Shown here: piece by piece, positions 54,612 to 64,000 of the stretch | Position numbering within the stretch: the first letter of the stretch is position 1 | Layout of the letters: each line of letters begins with the position of its first letter | NCBI GenBank assembly: GCA_028564925.1 | Contig: CM053033.1 | Coordinates: 202,887,607 to 202,951,606 of the forward strand | Source of the DNA: Lithobates sylvaticus | Lineage: Eukaryota > Chordata > Amphibia > Anura > Ranidae | Length of the DNA: 64,000 nt | Direction: 5' to 3' | The notes under the pieces: model-generated | Seen by the model: the letters and a program-made list of their open reading frames with translations, nothing else | The model's database searches: none | What the model was told of the DNA's origin: nothing | Position numbers and translations under genes: made by a program

Positions 54612-54880
54612 ATACTTACCTTAATTTTCCTTTCCTGACACCAATCCATGGCAGCATACATATGATATAGCTCTACCTCTATCTCCACCCACAGGACCAC
54701 TTTAAATCTATAAAAGTAAGTAAAGGGAAACCCGTCCCATTCTCCGTAAAAATAACAAGATCAAAATAGAGGGTCCAAATGCTACTATGGATTGGCATCA
54801 GGAAAGGAAAATTGTGGTATTTGATACAATTTTCAGTTTTTCTGACGCCAACATGGCAGAATACATATGATAGCTAACAA
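54612..54880. repeat. Interspersed repeat with inverted CCTTTCCTGACACCAATCCA motif
   Basis: TTTTCCTTTCCTGACACCAA near 54626 is mirrored by TTGGCATCAGGAAAGGAAAA near 54792. 'GGCAGCATACATATGATA' occurs near 54650 and again in variant form at 54854 and 55176. The ends are not defined. Confidence 0.5.
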
Positions 54881-56629
54881 ACTAAACAGGGAGGGCTATT
54901 ATGCACAATCAAACTTTATAACAATGGATATGTAAGCCTGAACATCATTTAGTCCAAGTCCACTAACTTACGATCCCCATCTCTTTCTTGTAGCACCTGA
55001 AGCAGGTGCGCTGCAACAACCAGCCTGCTGTTTTGCAGATGGTCTCCAAAGACATCTTGCATGTACTGCCCAAAATGTTGAGACGTAGACATAGCGAGGG
55101 TCTCCATTTACTTCCTTTTGTAGATTTAAACTGGTCCTGTGGGGGAAGATAGGAGCAGAGCTATATCATATGCATGCTGCCATGTTGGCATCAGAAAATA
55201 CTTTTTAGGACAGCCTCAATTAGTCAATTAGTACTTAGTTTTAGGTCAGTACATTTCGGAATGGTTGGCAGCCCTACCTGCTAATTATATGTAGCACTGA
55301 CCCCCGAAGGAGCTGCTGTTTTTTGTTGGGCTTACCGTTACCTCACCTGTTCACTGTGTCTGTCTTAGCGGTTCTGTAAAAAGGGTTGGTCAAAGAATAG
55401 TGCTCTGACACTTAGTCCTTTTTCTGGATATTTAACAAAAACACACACTTTTGCAAAAGAAGGGTAGAGGATAAGGGGAATTCAGGTACCATTGTAGTTT
55501 TGTGGGTTAGAGGTATTTCCTTAATCCAGAGGACAAACAATTTCCACAGGCTGGATCCAGCAACCACCGGATAGGCCCCTCTCCTGACCTAACAGCCGAT
55601 GAGATGTTCGGTCAAAATCTCTGCCACAGACTTGACAAGTTTAGCGATCTTGTTGTACAATCCTATGCCACAGGAAGGCACAATCAGCTTCTTGTTGCAA
55701 AGTTAAAGAGTTGCCCCACAGTAGTGGGTTCTTTCAGTTCTTTCAGCCGACCCGGCGATACTGTGTGGTAGATAACCCAGGATGCATCCTCCAACTGAGT
55801 CTCCAGGCTTTTCCATGAGGTACCAGCCTTGTTGCTCGGTCCTCTTCCGAAAAAGTCCTCCCCTGGATCCTCCAGTTGCGTGGCTTCTCCCCTCAGGCAA
55901 GACAGCACAGGACCACCCCTGGATCAGTAGGCCACAGAGCCTCTGGGCCTACTTTTCAGTTGCTGAGCCTCAGGCCAGCCGGCCCCGAGACATTGAGTAA
56001 GGCAGCACACACCCTAGGCCAGGAGGGCCATGAGGTCGGGATAACGAACCCCGAAAAAATGGCATTGGTACCTTAAGCACCCTTACCCAGAATGCTCAGC
56101 GGGTAGACCACTCCCTCCGGGCTGTTTCTGAGTAAAAGGGGTACCCAATACATTTAGCCTGTTGCATTTGCAACACTTACCGGTGGTGACAGCGACACCC
56201 ACGGCCAAGTGGAAATTAGCACAACCCTGCCAAACTGGTACAGAAGCCAGAACTTTAGTATAATTATTCTGAGCCAAACTGCAGCTTCAGACAACTTAAA
56301 TTTACAAAAAATAATAGCATCTGATCATTAGGAGCAGGGCGCTACATGTATTTCCTTGAAGCCCATTAGCTGGGGACTCTTGTATTTGACAGTTCAGTAT
56401 AAGTCAAGATTTTAGATCAAAACGGCAAAATTAATTGTGATGGAAAAGATTAGTGAATAAGGTGCCTTTATGTATTTCCCTGGAGTCCATCTTTAATTAG
56501 CTTGCCTTTTTTTTAAACAAATTGTCTGTAAATCTCTGGCTGGTACCGTGTTGGAATTTTGCAAGGCTTCGTTTTATCACAGACTACTATCCACCATTTT
56601 GTTACAGAGACATTCAAAGAAACACTTTG
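54881..56629. other. Intronic sequence, nothing assigned
   Basis: About 1.75 kb without recognisable transposon ends or gene features; it is the longest non-repetitive-looking stretch here. Short open frames (60-74 codons) lack family signatures. If conserved intronic elements of GJD2 survive, this stretch and 437-2261 are the places to look. Confidence 0.45.
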
Positions 56630-56870
56630 GGGGTTATTTACGAAAGGCAAATCCACTTTGCACTGAAAATGCACTTGGAAGTGCAGTCGCTCTAAATCTA
56701 AGGGGTAGATCTGAAATGAGTGGAAGCTCTGCTGATTTTATAATCCAATCATGTGCAAGCTAAAATGCTGTTTTTTATTTTCCTTGCATGTCCCCCTCGG
56801 ATATACAGCGACTTTACTTCCAAGTGCACTTTCAGTGCAAAGTGGATTTGCCTTTAGTAAATAACCCCCA
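56630..56870. mobile_element. Family H MITE, copy 2
   Basis: Ends GGGGGTTATTTACGAAAGG and CCTTTAGTAAATAACCCCC. Aligns with 24947-25190. Confidence 0.85.
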
Positions 56871-56927
56871 TTGTCTTCAACGCAGCTAATTCAAACATTG
56901 TATACTCTGCTAGCCTGCAACACTATA

Positions 56928-57097
56928 AGGTTTATTTACTAAAACTGGACAGCGCAAAATCTGGTGCAGCTCTGCATAGAAACCAATCAGCTTCCAGGTT
57001 TTATTGTCATAGCTTAATTGAAGAAGCTGAAATTAGAAGCTGCCATGCACCGCTGCGCCAGATTTTGCACTCTCCAGTTTTAGTAAATCAACCCCTA
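56928..57097. mobile_element. Family R MITE, copy 2 (complete)
   Basis: The ends AAGGTTTATTTACTAAAACT and TTTTAGTAAATCAACCCCT are inverted, and GACAGCGCAAAATCTGG mirrors CCAGATTTTGCACTCTCC. The CTGATTGG-type box is inside. Confidence 0.75.
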
Positions 57098-57256
57098 TGG
57101 GACTGTGCACTTTGCAAGTACAATTGCTTCAGAACTTAGTAAATGACCTTTACTTTGCAAAGAATTTCCAATCACATGCAAAGAAGATAAAAATAACAGA
57201 AATTTTTGCTTGTACATGATTGGATGATAGAAGTCAGCAGAGCTTTCCTTCATTTA
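57098..57256. mobile_element. Family Q MITE fragment, cut by family C
   Basis: Contains 'TTTGCAAAGAATTTCCAATC', 'GTACATGATTGGATGA' and 'AGTCAGCAGAGCTTTCCTTC', the family Q order. It breaks at the TTAA where family C copy 10 starts. Confidence 0.55.
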
Positions 57257-57260
57257 TTAA

Positions 57261-58203
57261 CCACTTGCCAACCAGCCGCCGTCATTATTAGGTTGGCACG
57301 TTCCCGCGAGCCGTCATAACTATACGTCGGCACCGGAGGTGCGCACGCGCGCCTGCTGCACTGCAGGGGTGACGATGCTCGTGACCGGCAGTCGCGATGA
57401 CCACCAGCCACGAGCGGTCTTGGGCATGAGAGGCAGAACAGGGAGATGTGTGTAAAAACACAAAAATCCCTGTTCTGTTCTGAGAGGAGATGCAGATTGT
57501 GAATTCCTAATAGCTAGGAACCACGATCTGTCATCTCCTATAGTCAAACCCCTCCCCCTACAGTTAGAACACACAGTCAGGGAACACAGTTAAACCCTTG
57601 ATCGCCCCCTAGAGTTAACCCCTTTCCTGCCAGTGACATTTATACAGTAATCAGTGCATTTTTATAGCACTGTATAATTGTCAATTGTCCCAAAAATTTC
57701 TCAAAAATGTCCGATGTGTCCGCTATAATGTCGCAGTCACGATAAAAATCGCAGTTTGCCGCCATTACTAAAAATATAATAAAAAAAAAAGGGCAGAAAT
57801 CTATCACCTATTTTGTAGACACTATAACTTTTGCACAAACCAATCAAAATACGCTTTATTACCAAAAATACGTAGAAGAATACATATCGGCCTAAACTGA
57901 GGAAAAAATTAGCTTTTTTTTTTTTTTAAAACTAATTGTGGATATTTATTATAGCAAACAGTACAAAATATTGTGTTTTTTTTCAAAATTGTCGCTTTTT
58001 TTTGTTTCTAGCGCAAAAAATTAAAACCACAGAGATGATCAAATACCACCAAAAGAAAGCTCTATTTGTGTGAAAAAAAGGACGTCCATTTTGTTTGGGT
58101 ACAGCATCGCACGTGTGCGCGATTGTCAGTTAAAGCGACGCAGTGCCGAATCGCAAAAAAAGCTCTGGTCATTGAGCAGCCAAATCTTCCAGGGCTGAAG
58201 TGG
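57261..58203. mobile_element. Family C element, copy 10 (complete)
   Basis: CCACTTGCCAACCAGCC to CCAGGGCTGAAGTGG between TTAA at 57257-57260 and 58204-58207. It has all family parts in the orientation of copy 5. Its 3' end CATTGAGCAGCCAAATC shows the unoccupied form of the site that copy 5 entered in copy 4. Confidence 0.85.
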
Positions 58204-58469
58204 TTAAGCTCTAAACAAAAACACAAAAAAAGAGAGCGCAAAGCCACCCTAGTGTAACTCAGCTTTAATATTGTAAAGTTAAAAGCACTACAATGATCAA
58301 ACTCACATTGTGTGAAGATTCATACAGCATAAGGATTCCACCGTGGCCGCACTCCAATATACCACCTCAAAATCCCGACAGGGGAGGGGGGAGCCGTGGA
58401 TGCTCAACCTAGCTGCCTGGATCCTGGCAGCACATCCAAGGCTGTCCGCCACCACGCCCAGCAGATCCT

Positions 58470-58932
58470 AATGCGCATGAGCCCTGTCCAGCCGGTGTTC
58501 TATCACGAAGTGTCCAGCTGTCACTAGGTGTCCGAAGTGTACTGCGCATGCGCAGCGCATGCGCAGTATGGAGCATGAAGATTTTCGGAAATTGTCGGAA
58601 GATGAACGGCGCCTGCGCCGTGAGTCGAGGTGAAGCCCCCACCATCCAAGGGACATAGGGTTAGTCAAACTTAGAGGGCCCCTCGCTGGCTCGCTTCGCT
58701 CGCCACGGGCACGGCCTCGCTGCGCTTGGCTCTTTTATATTCTAACTCTATGTCCACTTGGATGGTGGGGCTTGAAAGTGGACTCACGGCGCAGGCGCCG
58801 TTCATCCTCGGCAATTTTCGGAATCAGGGTGTCCTGTGTACTGCGCATGCGCAGTACACAGCGGACGCTTCGTGATGGGGGACGGCTAATGATACAACAC
58901 CGGCGCTGCGCTCCGAGGACACACAGACCCAC
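58470..58932. repeat. CG-rich inverted repeat
   Basis: Arms of about 190 bases, mirrored at ACGGCGCAGGCGCCGTTCAT, TGTGTACTGCGCATGCGC and ACTTCGTGAT-type motifs, around a 75-base spacer itself bounded by GGACATAGGGTTAG / CTAACTCTATGTCC. This layout recalls the inverted-arm elements above. Confidence 0.7.
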
Positions 58933-58982
58933 ACGAGCAGGATACAGGGAGGGGGAAGAGTGTGGACGTCACACAGTTGCCA

Positions 58983-59023
58983 TGACAATGCGTTTCAGAG
59001 GCGTGGCCTCTTTCCTCAGGTCA
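58983..59023 (-). ncRNA. Hammerhead-ribozyme-like motif (e)
   Basis: Minus strand: stem I TGAC/GTCA, core CTGAGGA, AA, stem II GAGGC with loop CAC and GCCTC, one extra T, GAAA, ACGCAT (worn ACGCGT) and T as the cleavage base. The core is intact apart from the family's extra A; stem II carries small bulges. Confidence 0.5.
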
Positions 59024-59170
59024 CGCTCGCTCAATGGTAACTCGTCAATTTATAGGGGAAGATACGCTCACGATGACACCTCCCCGGTCTCGGATCTTAA
59101 AGAAACACAGGGGTAGGAGAGGCTTACTTGTAGGCATTAGTTACAATGTTGGGACTGTAGCAGCTAAATT

Positions 59171-59391
59171 GATCGAACATCATAAAAAATTCTTTGACAG
59201 GTGGTAATAGAAACAGTTAAACAATTATAAAGATGTATCTGCTCCCAGTGAATACTAATATATAAAAAAATAATAATTTGAATATGCTTAATTAAGGGAT
59301 TGACCATGAGACAGAGGGCATATTGCTTTGATCACTGAAATGACCTCCATAATTACACATTTTCACTAATAGCGCATTTTAAACAAAGCGG

Positions 59392-59394
<3 letters not shown>
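59171..59394. other. Intronic sequence, nothing assigned
   Basis: Nothing recognised. Confidence 0.3.
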
Positions 59395-59427
<33 letters not shown>

Positions 59428-59515
59428 ATATATATATATATATATAAATAATATGTATATGTAAAATATTATATATATATTTTTTTACTCTCTTATAAAA
59501 TATATATAGATTTCA
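59395..59515. repeat. TA microsatellite
   Basis: (TA)n runs at 59395-59422, 59428-59446 and 59468-59480, broken by short A/T interruptions. Confidence 0.9.
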
Positions 59516-59640
59516 TATGAAGATATATAGAAAAATGTAATTGAAATATAACAGAGGGGAGGGGATGAACAATTAATGATTAGGAACAACCCATTGTGAT
59601 AATGAACAACTTGCATATCTATTTTTCTCTCTCTGTATAA

Positions 59641-60048
59641 GCCCCCGTACACACGGTCGGAAATTCTAACCACAAAATCCGTCAGATTTTTTTTAGACGG
59701 ATTTTGTCCGACACTGGTGTTGCATACACACTGTCGGACAAAGTTGTCGGAAAATCCGATCATTCTGAACGTGGTGACGTTCGTTGCCTACGACGGAACT
59801 ACGTAGAGGCTATTAGCCAATAGCTTTGGTCTCGTAATTTGATCTGAGCATGCGTGGCACTTTGTCCGTTGGAATTCTCTACACACGATCGGAAAAAGTC
59901 CGATCGGATTTTGTTGTCGGAAAATTTGAGAGCAGGATCTCAAATTTTTTCCGTCGGATATTCCAAACGGAAAAAGTCCTATGGAGCCCACACACATGGT
60001 CCGATCGGACATTTTCCAATCGGAATTTCCGACTGTGTGCAGGGGGCA
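59641..60048. mobile_element. Family A MITE, copy 9 (subfamily GCCCCCGTACACACGG)
   Basis: Ends GCCCCCGTACACACGGTCGG and ACTGTGTGCAGGGGGCA are inverted, with TAA left and TTA right. It shares GACGTTCGTTGCCTACGACG-type interior with copy 5 (30230). Confidence 0.82.
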
Positions 60049-60051
60049 TTA

Positions 60052-61055
60052 GAGATATATCAGATTGAGGCAAAATTGCAGCAGCACCTTCAGACTTGCC
60101 TATATGTCATCAATAGCCAGCTGGAGGGCTCTACTAAAGTGTTGATCAGCTCACCTGCTAGTTTTTTCTTTTTTTGTGTGTGCATTTTTTAATAAGCTCT
60201 GCAGCAACTGCACTTGCAAAGACCAGAGCATGTTTGCCTTTAGTAAATCCACCCCACTGCCACTTCCAATTTTTTCGAATTTTTGACCGTTTTGTGCTTC
60301 GTAAGCTACATATCATATGTCAGATATATCTGGAACTAGACTAAAAGCTGGACATACATTGGTAGAATTAACATTTTTTTGGTTTAAGAACATTTGTTCT
60401 ATTTTTAAATTGTTGGTGGGGTCAAATTGACATTTGTTTTTGACCGTAGTAGCAGGATGGAAATTTTTCCTCGAACAAACTAATTTCTAACAGAAAATGT
60501 GGTTTCCATTTTGTAAAGTCCATTCATTCTAAAATCAAATGTTAAAATCAAGTAGTTCCAAACAACATTCTCCAAGTCATTGAATATACTTTCAAGACTG
60601 TAGAAAAGGTCTTATTTACTTAAAATTGCAGTCATCGGAAGATTAAAGCCCATCTCCGGGGAAAGGAATAATCCTCCTTTGTAATGGGGCTGCCCCTGCA
60701 CTGCAAGGATTAAATGCTCATTTACCTGATCTTCTGCTCCCCTGGCAGCTGATGCTCTCCACTACTCCAGTGGTGGACTGTCTCTCGGAGTCATTATGTC
60801 CAATGCAGGGCTATGGGCTAGGTCTATGGGCTCTATATTGGACTTGATCATATCAGGGGACCTGCGACCGCCTGGGCATAGGGGAGAGGAGGCTGTGGGG
60901 ACTGGGATTAAAGCCTGAATTATCGGGTAAGTAAAAGTGCTTCTTGTGGTTTCCTGGGACCTAATTGAGCATTTAACCCTTGCAGTGCAGAGACAATGGA
61001 ATATTTTTGTTTCCCCCGGAGTCTACCTTTAAACTTATAGTATCTGTGCTCCCTA
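60052..61055. other. Unassigned; family Q end fragment at 60190-60256
   Basis: TTTGCCTTTAGTAAATCCACCCC at 60234-60256 with TAAGCTCTGCAGCAACTGCA just before is a right-end fragment of family Q. The remaining ~800 bases show nothing I can assign. Confidence 0.45.
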
Positions 61056-61058
61056 TTA

Positions 61059-61444
61059 TGCCGCGTACACACGGTCGGAATTCTCGACGGAAAAAGCTCT
61101 CATGTCTTGCTTACACATGGTCACACCAAATTCCGATGGTCAATAACACAGCGGCATAAAACACGTTCGACAGCACTATAAAAGGGAAGTTTAATGCTTC
61201 CCAGCATGCGTCGAATTGTTTCCGAGCATGCGTCGGAATTTAGCGTGTCGGAATTGCCTACACACGATCGGAAAATCCGATAGAAAGGTTTTCCGTCGGA
61301 AAAATTGAGAACAGGTTCTCAATCCAAAGTCCGTCTGAAATTCCGACAGAAAAAGACCGATGGGCATACACACGGTCGGAAAATCCAATGAAAAGCTCCC
61401 ATCGGACTGTTTTCATCGGAAATTCCGACCATGTGTACGCCGCA
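61059..61444. mobile_element. Family A MITE, copy 7 (short)
   Basis: Ends TGCCGCGTACACACGGTCGG and GACCATGTGTACGCCGCA, flanked by TTA on both sides. It is 386 bp; compared with copies 1 and 6 it lacks about 40 bases near 61099. Confidence 0.87.
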
Positions 61445-61447
61445 TTA

Positions 61448-61522
61448 GTCATCTTATTTGCGATGTGTCCTGGGCCTGCTCAGTTTGTGATATAAGTCCT
61501 TATATATGCTAATTTAACTGCC
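61448..61522. other. Spacer between family A and T2-like elements
   Basis: Nothing recognised. Confidence 0.3.
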
Positions 61523-61526
61523 TTAA

Positions 61527-61741
61527 AGCGGAAGTAAACCCATCGATTTAACAATCTAAAAAAAAAAGGCATGCCGTGAATGCTAACTGCACATTGGCTG
61601 TGCTCTCAACCAAACAGTCAAACCATCCAATGGCTGGTGTCATAACGGATCACATGTGCAGCACTGTGGCAGTTGAAGATTAAACAGAGGCAAAGATGGC
61701 AGCTTCCTTGGCTGAAAACGATAGGGGAGTTTACTTCCACT
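61527..61741. mobile_element. T2/Kolobok-like MITE
   Basis: AGCGGAAGTAAACCC on the left and GTTTACTTCCACT on the right lie between TTAA at 61523-61526 and 61742-61745. 215 bp, non-coding. Confidence 0.82.
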
Positions 61742-61786
61742 TTAAAATCCCATGTATCTGCCGTAGAAGGTCTCCTCTTTCTATAG

Positions 61787-62222
61787 CCTCGTACAAACGG
61801 AACGAAAATCAGAAGAGGAATGTCGTTTGACAGACTGTTGTCTGAAGTTCTTACCATTAGTACGCTCCTTTCAACAATTGTTTTCCAATTTTTGGCCAAC
61901 AAATGTTGGATGACAGGCTAGTAAATTTTTGTCAAAAGACAGCTCCACATCAGATTTCCGTATGGTCAGTACATAAATCCGTCACACAAAAGTAGAAAGT
62001 ACAAACGCACATACTCGGAATCAATGCTCACCAAACACAAAATTAGCAGAAGGGGCCCAAAGGGTGGCGCTCAAGAGCTGAAATTCCTCGTAGTACATCA
62101 CTACGTTTGTGTTTGTGGCACGACAATTGTGTACCGTTAGTATGCAAGACAAGATCCTGGCACACAGCCTTTTGACAAAAATCAGATGCTCGGTTGTCCA
62201 ACAATCGTACCGCATCGAGGCT
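61787..62222. mobile_element. Harbinger-like MITE (GCCTCGTACAAACGG end)
   Basis: AGCCTCGTACAAACGGAACG on the left and GTACCGCATCGAGGCT on the right are worn inverted ends. Internal GGGCCCAAAGGGTGGCGCTC also occurs near 39260, linking it to the stretch at 37971-39300. Confidence 0.55.
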
Positions 62223-62287
62223 TTATTGTCCGACTCCTCACACGTGTGTTGAAATAAAGCCTTTGCACTTGGTGACAGGAAGCCTAT

Positions 62288-62553
62288 GGGGTTGATTTAC
62301 GAAAGGCAAATGTACTACTCACATTGCAAGGGATCTTGCAATTTGCAAGGGAATGTTCCCCAGAGCTTGGTGAATGAGGTGAAGCTCTGCTGACTTCCAT
62401 CATCCAATGGTGTGCACGCAAAAAATGTTTTTTTTTTTTTTCCTTGCATGTGATTTGGGTAGTCTTTGCAAATTGAAATTTCACCACATTCACTAAGCTC
62501 TGGGGAAATTCATTTGCAAAGTAAACAGCCTGCTTGCCTTAATAAATCAACCC
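62288..62553. mobile_element. Family Q MITE, intact copy
   Basis: GGGGTTGATTTACGAAAGGC and TTGCCTTAATAAATCAACCC are inverted ends. Internal 'GAAGCTCTGCTGACTTCCAT' and the T-run before CCTTGCATGTGATTTGG are shared with 9665-10640. Confidence 0.75.
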
Positions 62554-63170
62554 TTTTCTCCAAATGAGGGTTGGTTTGAATTCGTCCCATCAGTAGCTGT
62601 CAGTGAAGTACTGCGAATAGTTTGCTGTCCTGTCAGTGACTTCTCGACCATGGCAAAGTTAGCGCGGATGAAGTTCGCAAGCAATTTCCAGCAGAGGGAA
62701 AGTCAGACATCAGCTGCACCGGCACATCTTCGTGCAAATTCCTCTCCGCTCCCACTAGGGCATTGTGCAGTCAGTGGCAGTGTGTGTGCGCGTTGCATGT
62801 CTAGAGCCCTGTGGTACAGTCTGGCACATGTGTGACCGGCCTTTCCATCTGCTCCTCGCTGCACGCAGTCAGGAAGCGGCCATCGCTCTCTGCATGACAG
62901 AACTGCAGTCCTCCAGTCATAGATGTACTCTTTTATTATGTATAGGACGTTTAAGGACCCCATCTGCTTCTACTGCCCTTCTACTGTCTACATTGTGACA
63001 GACAGCTTATATCAATCACTGCAATACAGTGATAGAAGGATTAGCAGCAAGTGTACAAGGGTACAACAAATTCTTAGATAAACATATAAAAAAAATGTAT
63101 TATATACTGCGCCATACCTTGCCAATTTTCTGAAATGAGAGGGGCATCTTTTAGCACAAAGCGTGCAGAC
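62554..63170. other. Intronic sequence, nothing assigned
   Basis: Short open frames on both strands at 62650-62998 overlap each other and lack recognisable domains. Nothing supported. Confidence 0.35.
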
Positions 63171-63173
63171 TAA

Positions 63174-63598
63174 TGCCACGTACACACGGTCGGAAATTCT
63201 CGTCGGAAAAAGCTCTGCTGGTTTTCCCGTCAGAATTCAGACGGAAATTCTCTCAAACTGTCTTGCCTACACACGGTCACACCAAATTCCGACGGTCACT
63301 AACACCACGGCATAAAACACGTTCGACTGCACTATAAAAGGGAAGTTTAATGCTTCTGAGCATGCGTCAAATTGTTTCCGAGCATGCGTCGGAATTTCGC
63401 GTGTAGGAATTGCATACACACAATCGGAAAATCTGATAGAAAGGTTTTCCGTCGGAAAAATTAAGAGCAGGTTCTCAATCCAAAGTCCGTCGGAAATTCC
63501 GACAGAAAAAGACTGATGGGCATAAACACGGTCGGAATCCGATGAAAAGCTCCCATCGGACTGTTTCCATTGGAAATTCCGACCGTGTGTACGCGGCA
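63174..63598. mobile_element. Family A MITE, copy 8
   Basis: Ends TGCCACGTACACACGGTCGG and GACCGTGTGTACGCGGCA, flanked by TAA on both sides (63171-63173, 63599-63601). Well preserved. Confidence 0.88.
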
Positions 63599-63680
63599 TA
63601 AGAATACGTCACTACCATGTCTCCTTGTAGCGGGTGCTTACTGTTTGCAGAGGTTAGAAGAGGCACAACTTCTCCTTTAA

Positions 63681-63952
63681 GCCCTGGTTCACACAGGTGC
63701 GATTTGACATGCGATTTGCAATTGCCAGCAATGACACCATCCTAATCGGTGCGATGCCACATTGCGCCGCCGCACCGATTTCAAAGTAGTTTCTGTACTA
63801 CTTGTTGTGATTTCAGCTTGCGATTTCCATTGACATCTGTTCAGAAAACCCGCACAGATGTCTGTGAAATCGGGACTGACATGAGAATTGAAATCGCGCA
63901 AGTTTAGCTGAACTCGCACAGCTTCATTCCCGCAGCTCAGTGTGAACCTGGG
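63681..63952. mobile_element. Family D-like MITE, copy 6
   Basis: GCCCTGGTTCACACAGGTGC on the left and CAGTGTGAACCTGGG on the right are inverted, between TTTAA and TTAAAT. The stretch before it, CAACTTCTCCTTTAA, is a T2-like right end, so a second pair of elements may share a target here. Confidence 0.72.
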
Positions 63953-63956
63953 TTAA

Positions 63957-64000
63957 ATGTTATATATAAGAGTAATCTGCAGTTACAAAAAATCAGGATT
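63957..64000. other. Window end, nothing assigned
   Basis: A/T-rich 44 bases. Confidence 0.4.

Larger units (their letters stand above)
58208..59170 (-). mobile_element. Penelope-like relic (v), abutting family C
   Basis: On the minus strand the 3' end would be the T-rich 'CTCTTTTTTTGTGTTTTTG' next to 58208. Upstream are an inverted pair (58470-58660 and 58735-58932: GCGCAGGCGCCG, GTACTGCGCATGCGCAG) and a hammerhead-like motif at 58983-59023. The outer limit is a guess. CGCTGGCTCGCTTCGCTCGCC at 58683-58703 is a widespread vertebrate-repeat style motif. Confidence 0.45.

Noticed and set aside
62650-62998. Overlapping 61-86-codon frames near the window end as a possible host exon
   Set aside because: No splice-site pattern, domain or codon bias supports either strand.

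Overview
This window looks like intronic and repeat DNA from a large anuran genome, most likely a ranid-type frog. That assignment is inferred from the repeat families and from one vertebrate exon; no search was run. The only host coding sequence I can support is a 71-nt exon at 81-151. It encodes the start of connexin-36 (GJD2; [10 protein letters not shown]... to ...HSTMIGR) and stops at a GTAAGA splice donor, exactly where vertebrate GJD2 genes carry their single coding intron. Exon 2 would be an open frame of nearly 300 codons and is not present, so the remaining ~63.8 kb is best read as a hugely expanded intron 1 (or a rearranged locus). No RNA gene, CRISPR array, retrovirus or LTR element was recognised.

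The intron is layered with transposons. The main groups are: (1) TTAA-flanked elements with CCACTT termini, here called family C, piggyBac-like, ten copies; (2) TTAA-flanked elements with AGTGGATGTAAAC-type ends, Kolobok/T2-like; (3) PIF/Harbinger-like MITEs with TWA targets, in two sets: ends TGCCGCGTACACACGG (family A) and ends GGCCCCTTTCACACTGG (family D); (4) five hAT-like groups with 8-bp target duplications, among them a TTCG-rich family with ends TAGACATGTGCA (three copies), a TAGGGCTG family (two) and a CAGTGGCGGCC family (two); (5) a Tc1-like transposon with a broken transposase; (6) L2-like LINE copies, one of which keeps an open reverse-transcriptase frame; (7) Penelope-like or fold-back retroelement copies made of an inverted arm, a loop, the arm again and a 3' tail.

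The most interesting signal is a recurrent hammerhead-ribozyme-like motif: CTGANGA-A, stem II, GAAA, a six-base palindrome or its relic, then a short stem I. It occurs four to five times in good shape (7251-7290 minus, 30915-30960 plus, 40589-40633 minus, 42253-42297 plus, 58983-59023 minus) and twice decayed. Most copies sit in Penelope-like elements, a class known to carry hammerhead motifs.

The window also gives a readable insertion history. Inverted arms act as natural empty sites. One arm of the element at 40387-42568 shows the single TTAA that a family C copy duplicated in the other arm, and one arm of the fold-back at 51129-54151 shows the single 8-bp site that a hAT copy duplicated. 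Elsewhere a T2-like MITE, a family C element and a Harbinger-like MITE split by a LINE lie end to end and share target sites (21333-24692). The Tc1 element at 44730-48516 has been entered by at least three other elements, one of them inside its right terminal repeat. Several MITEs contain their own minisatellites, which explains most of the long but meaningless open frames here.
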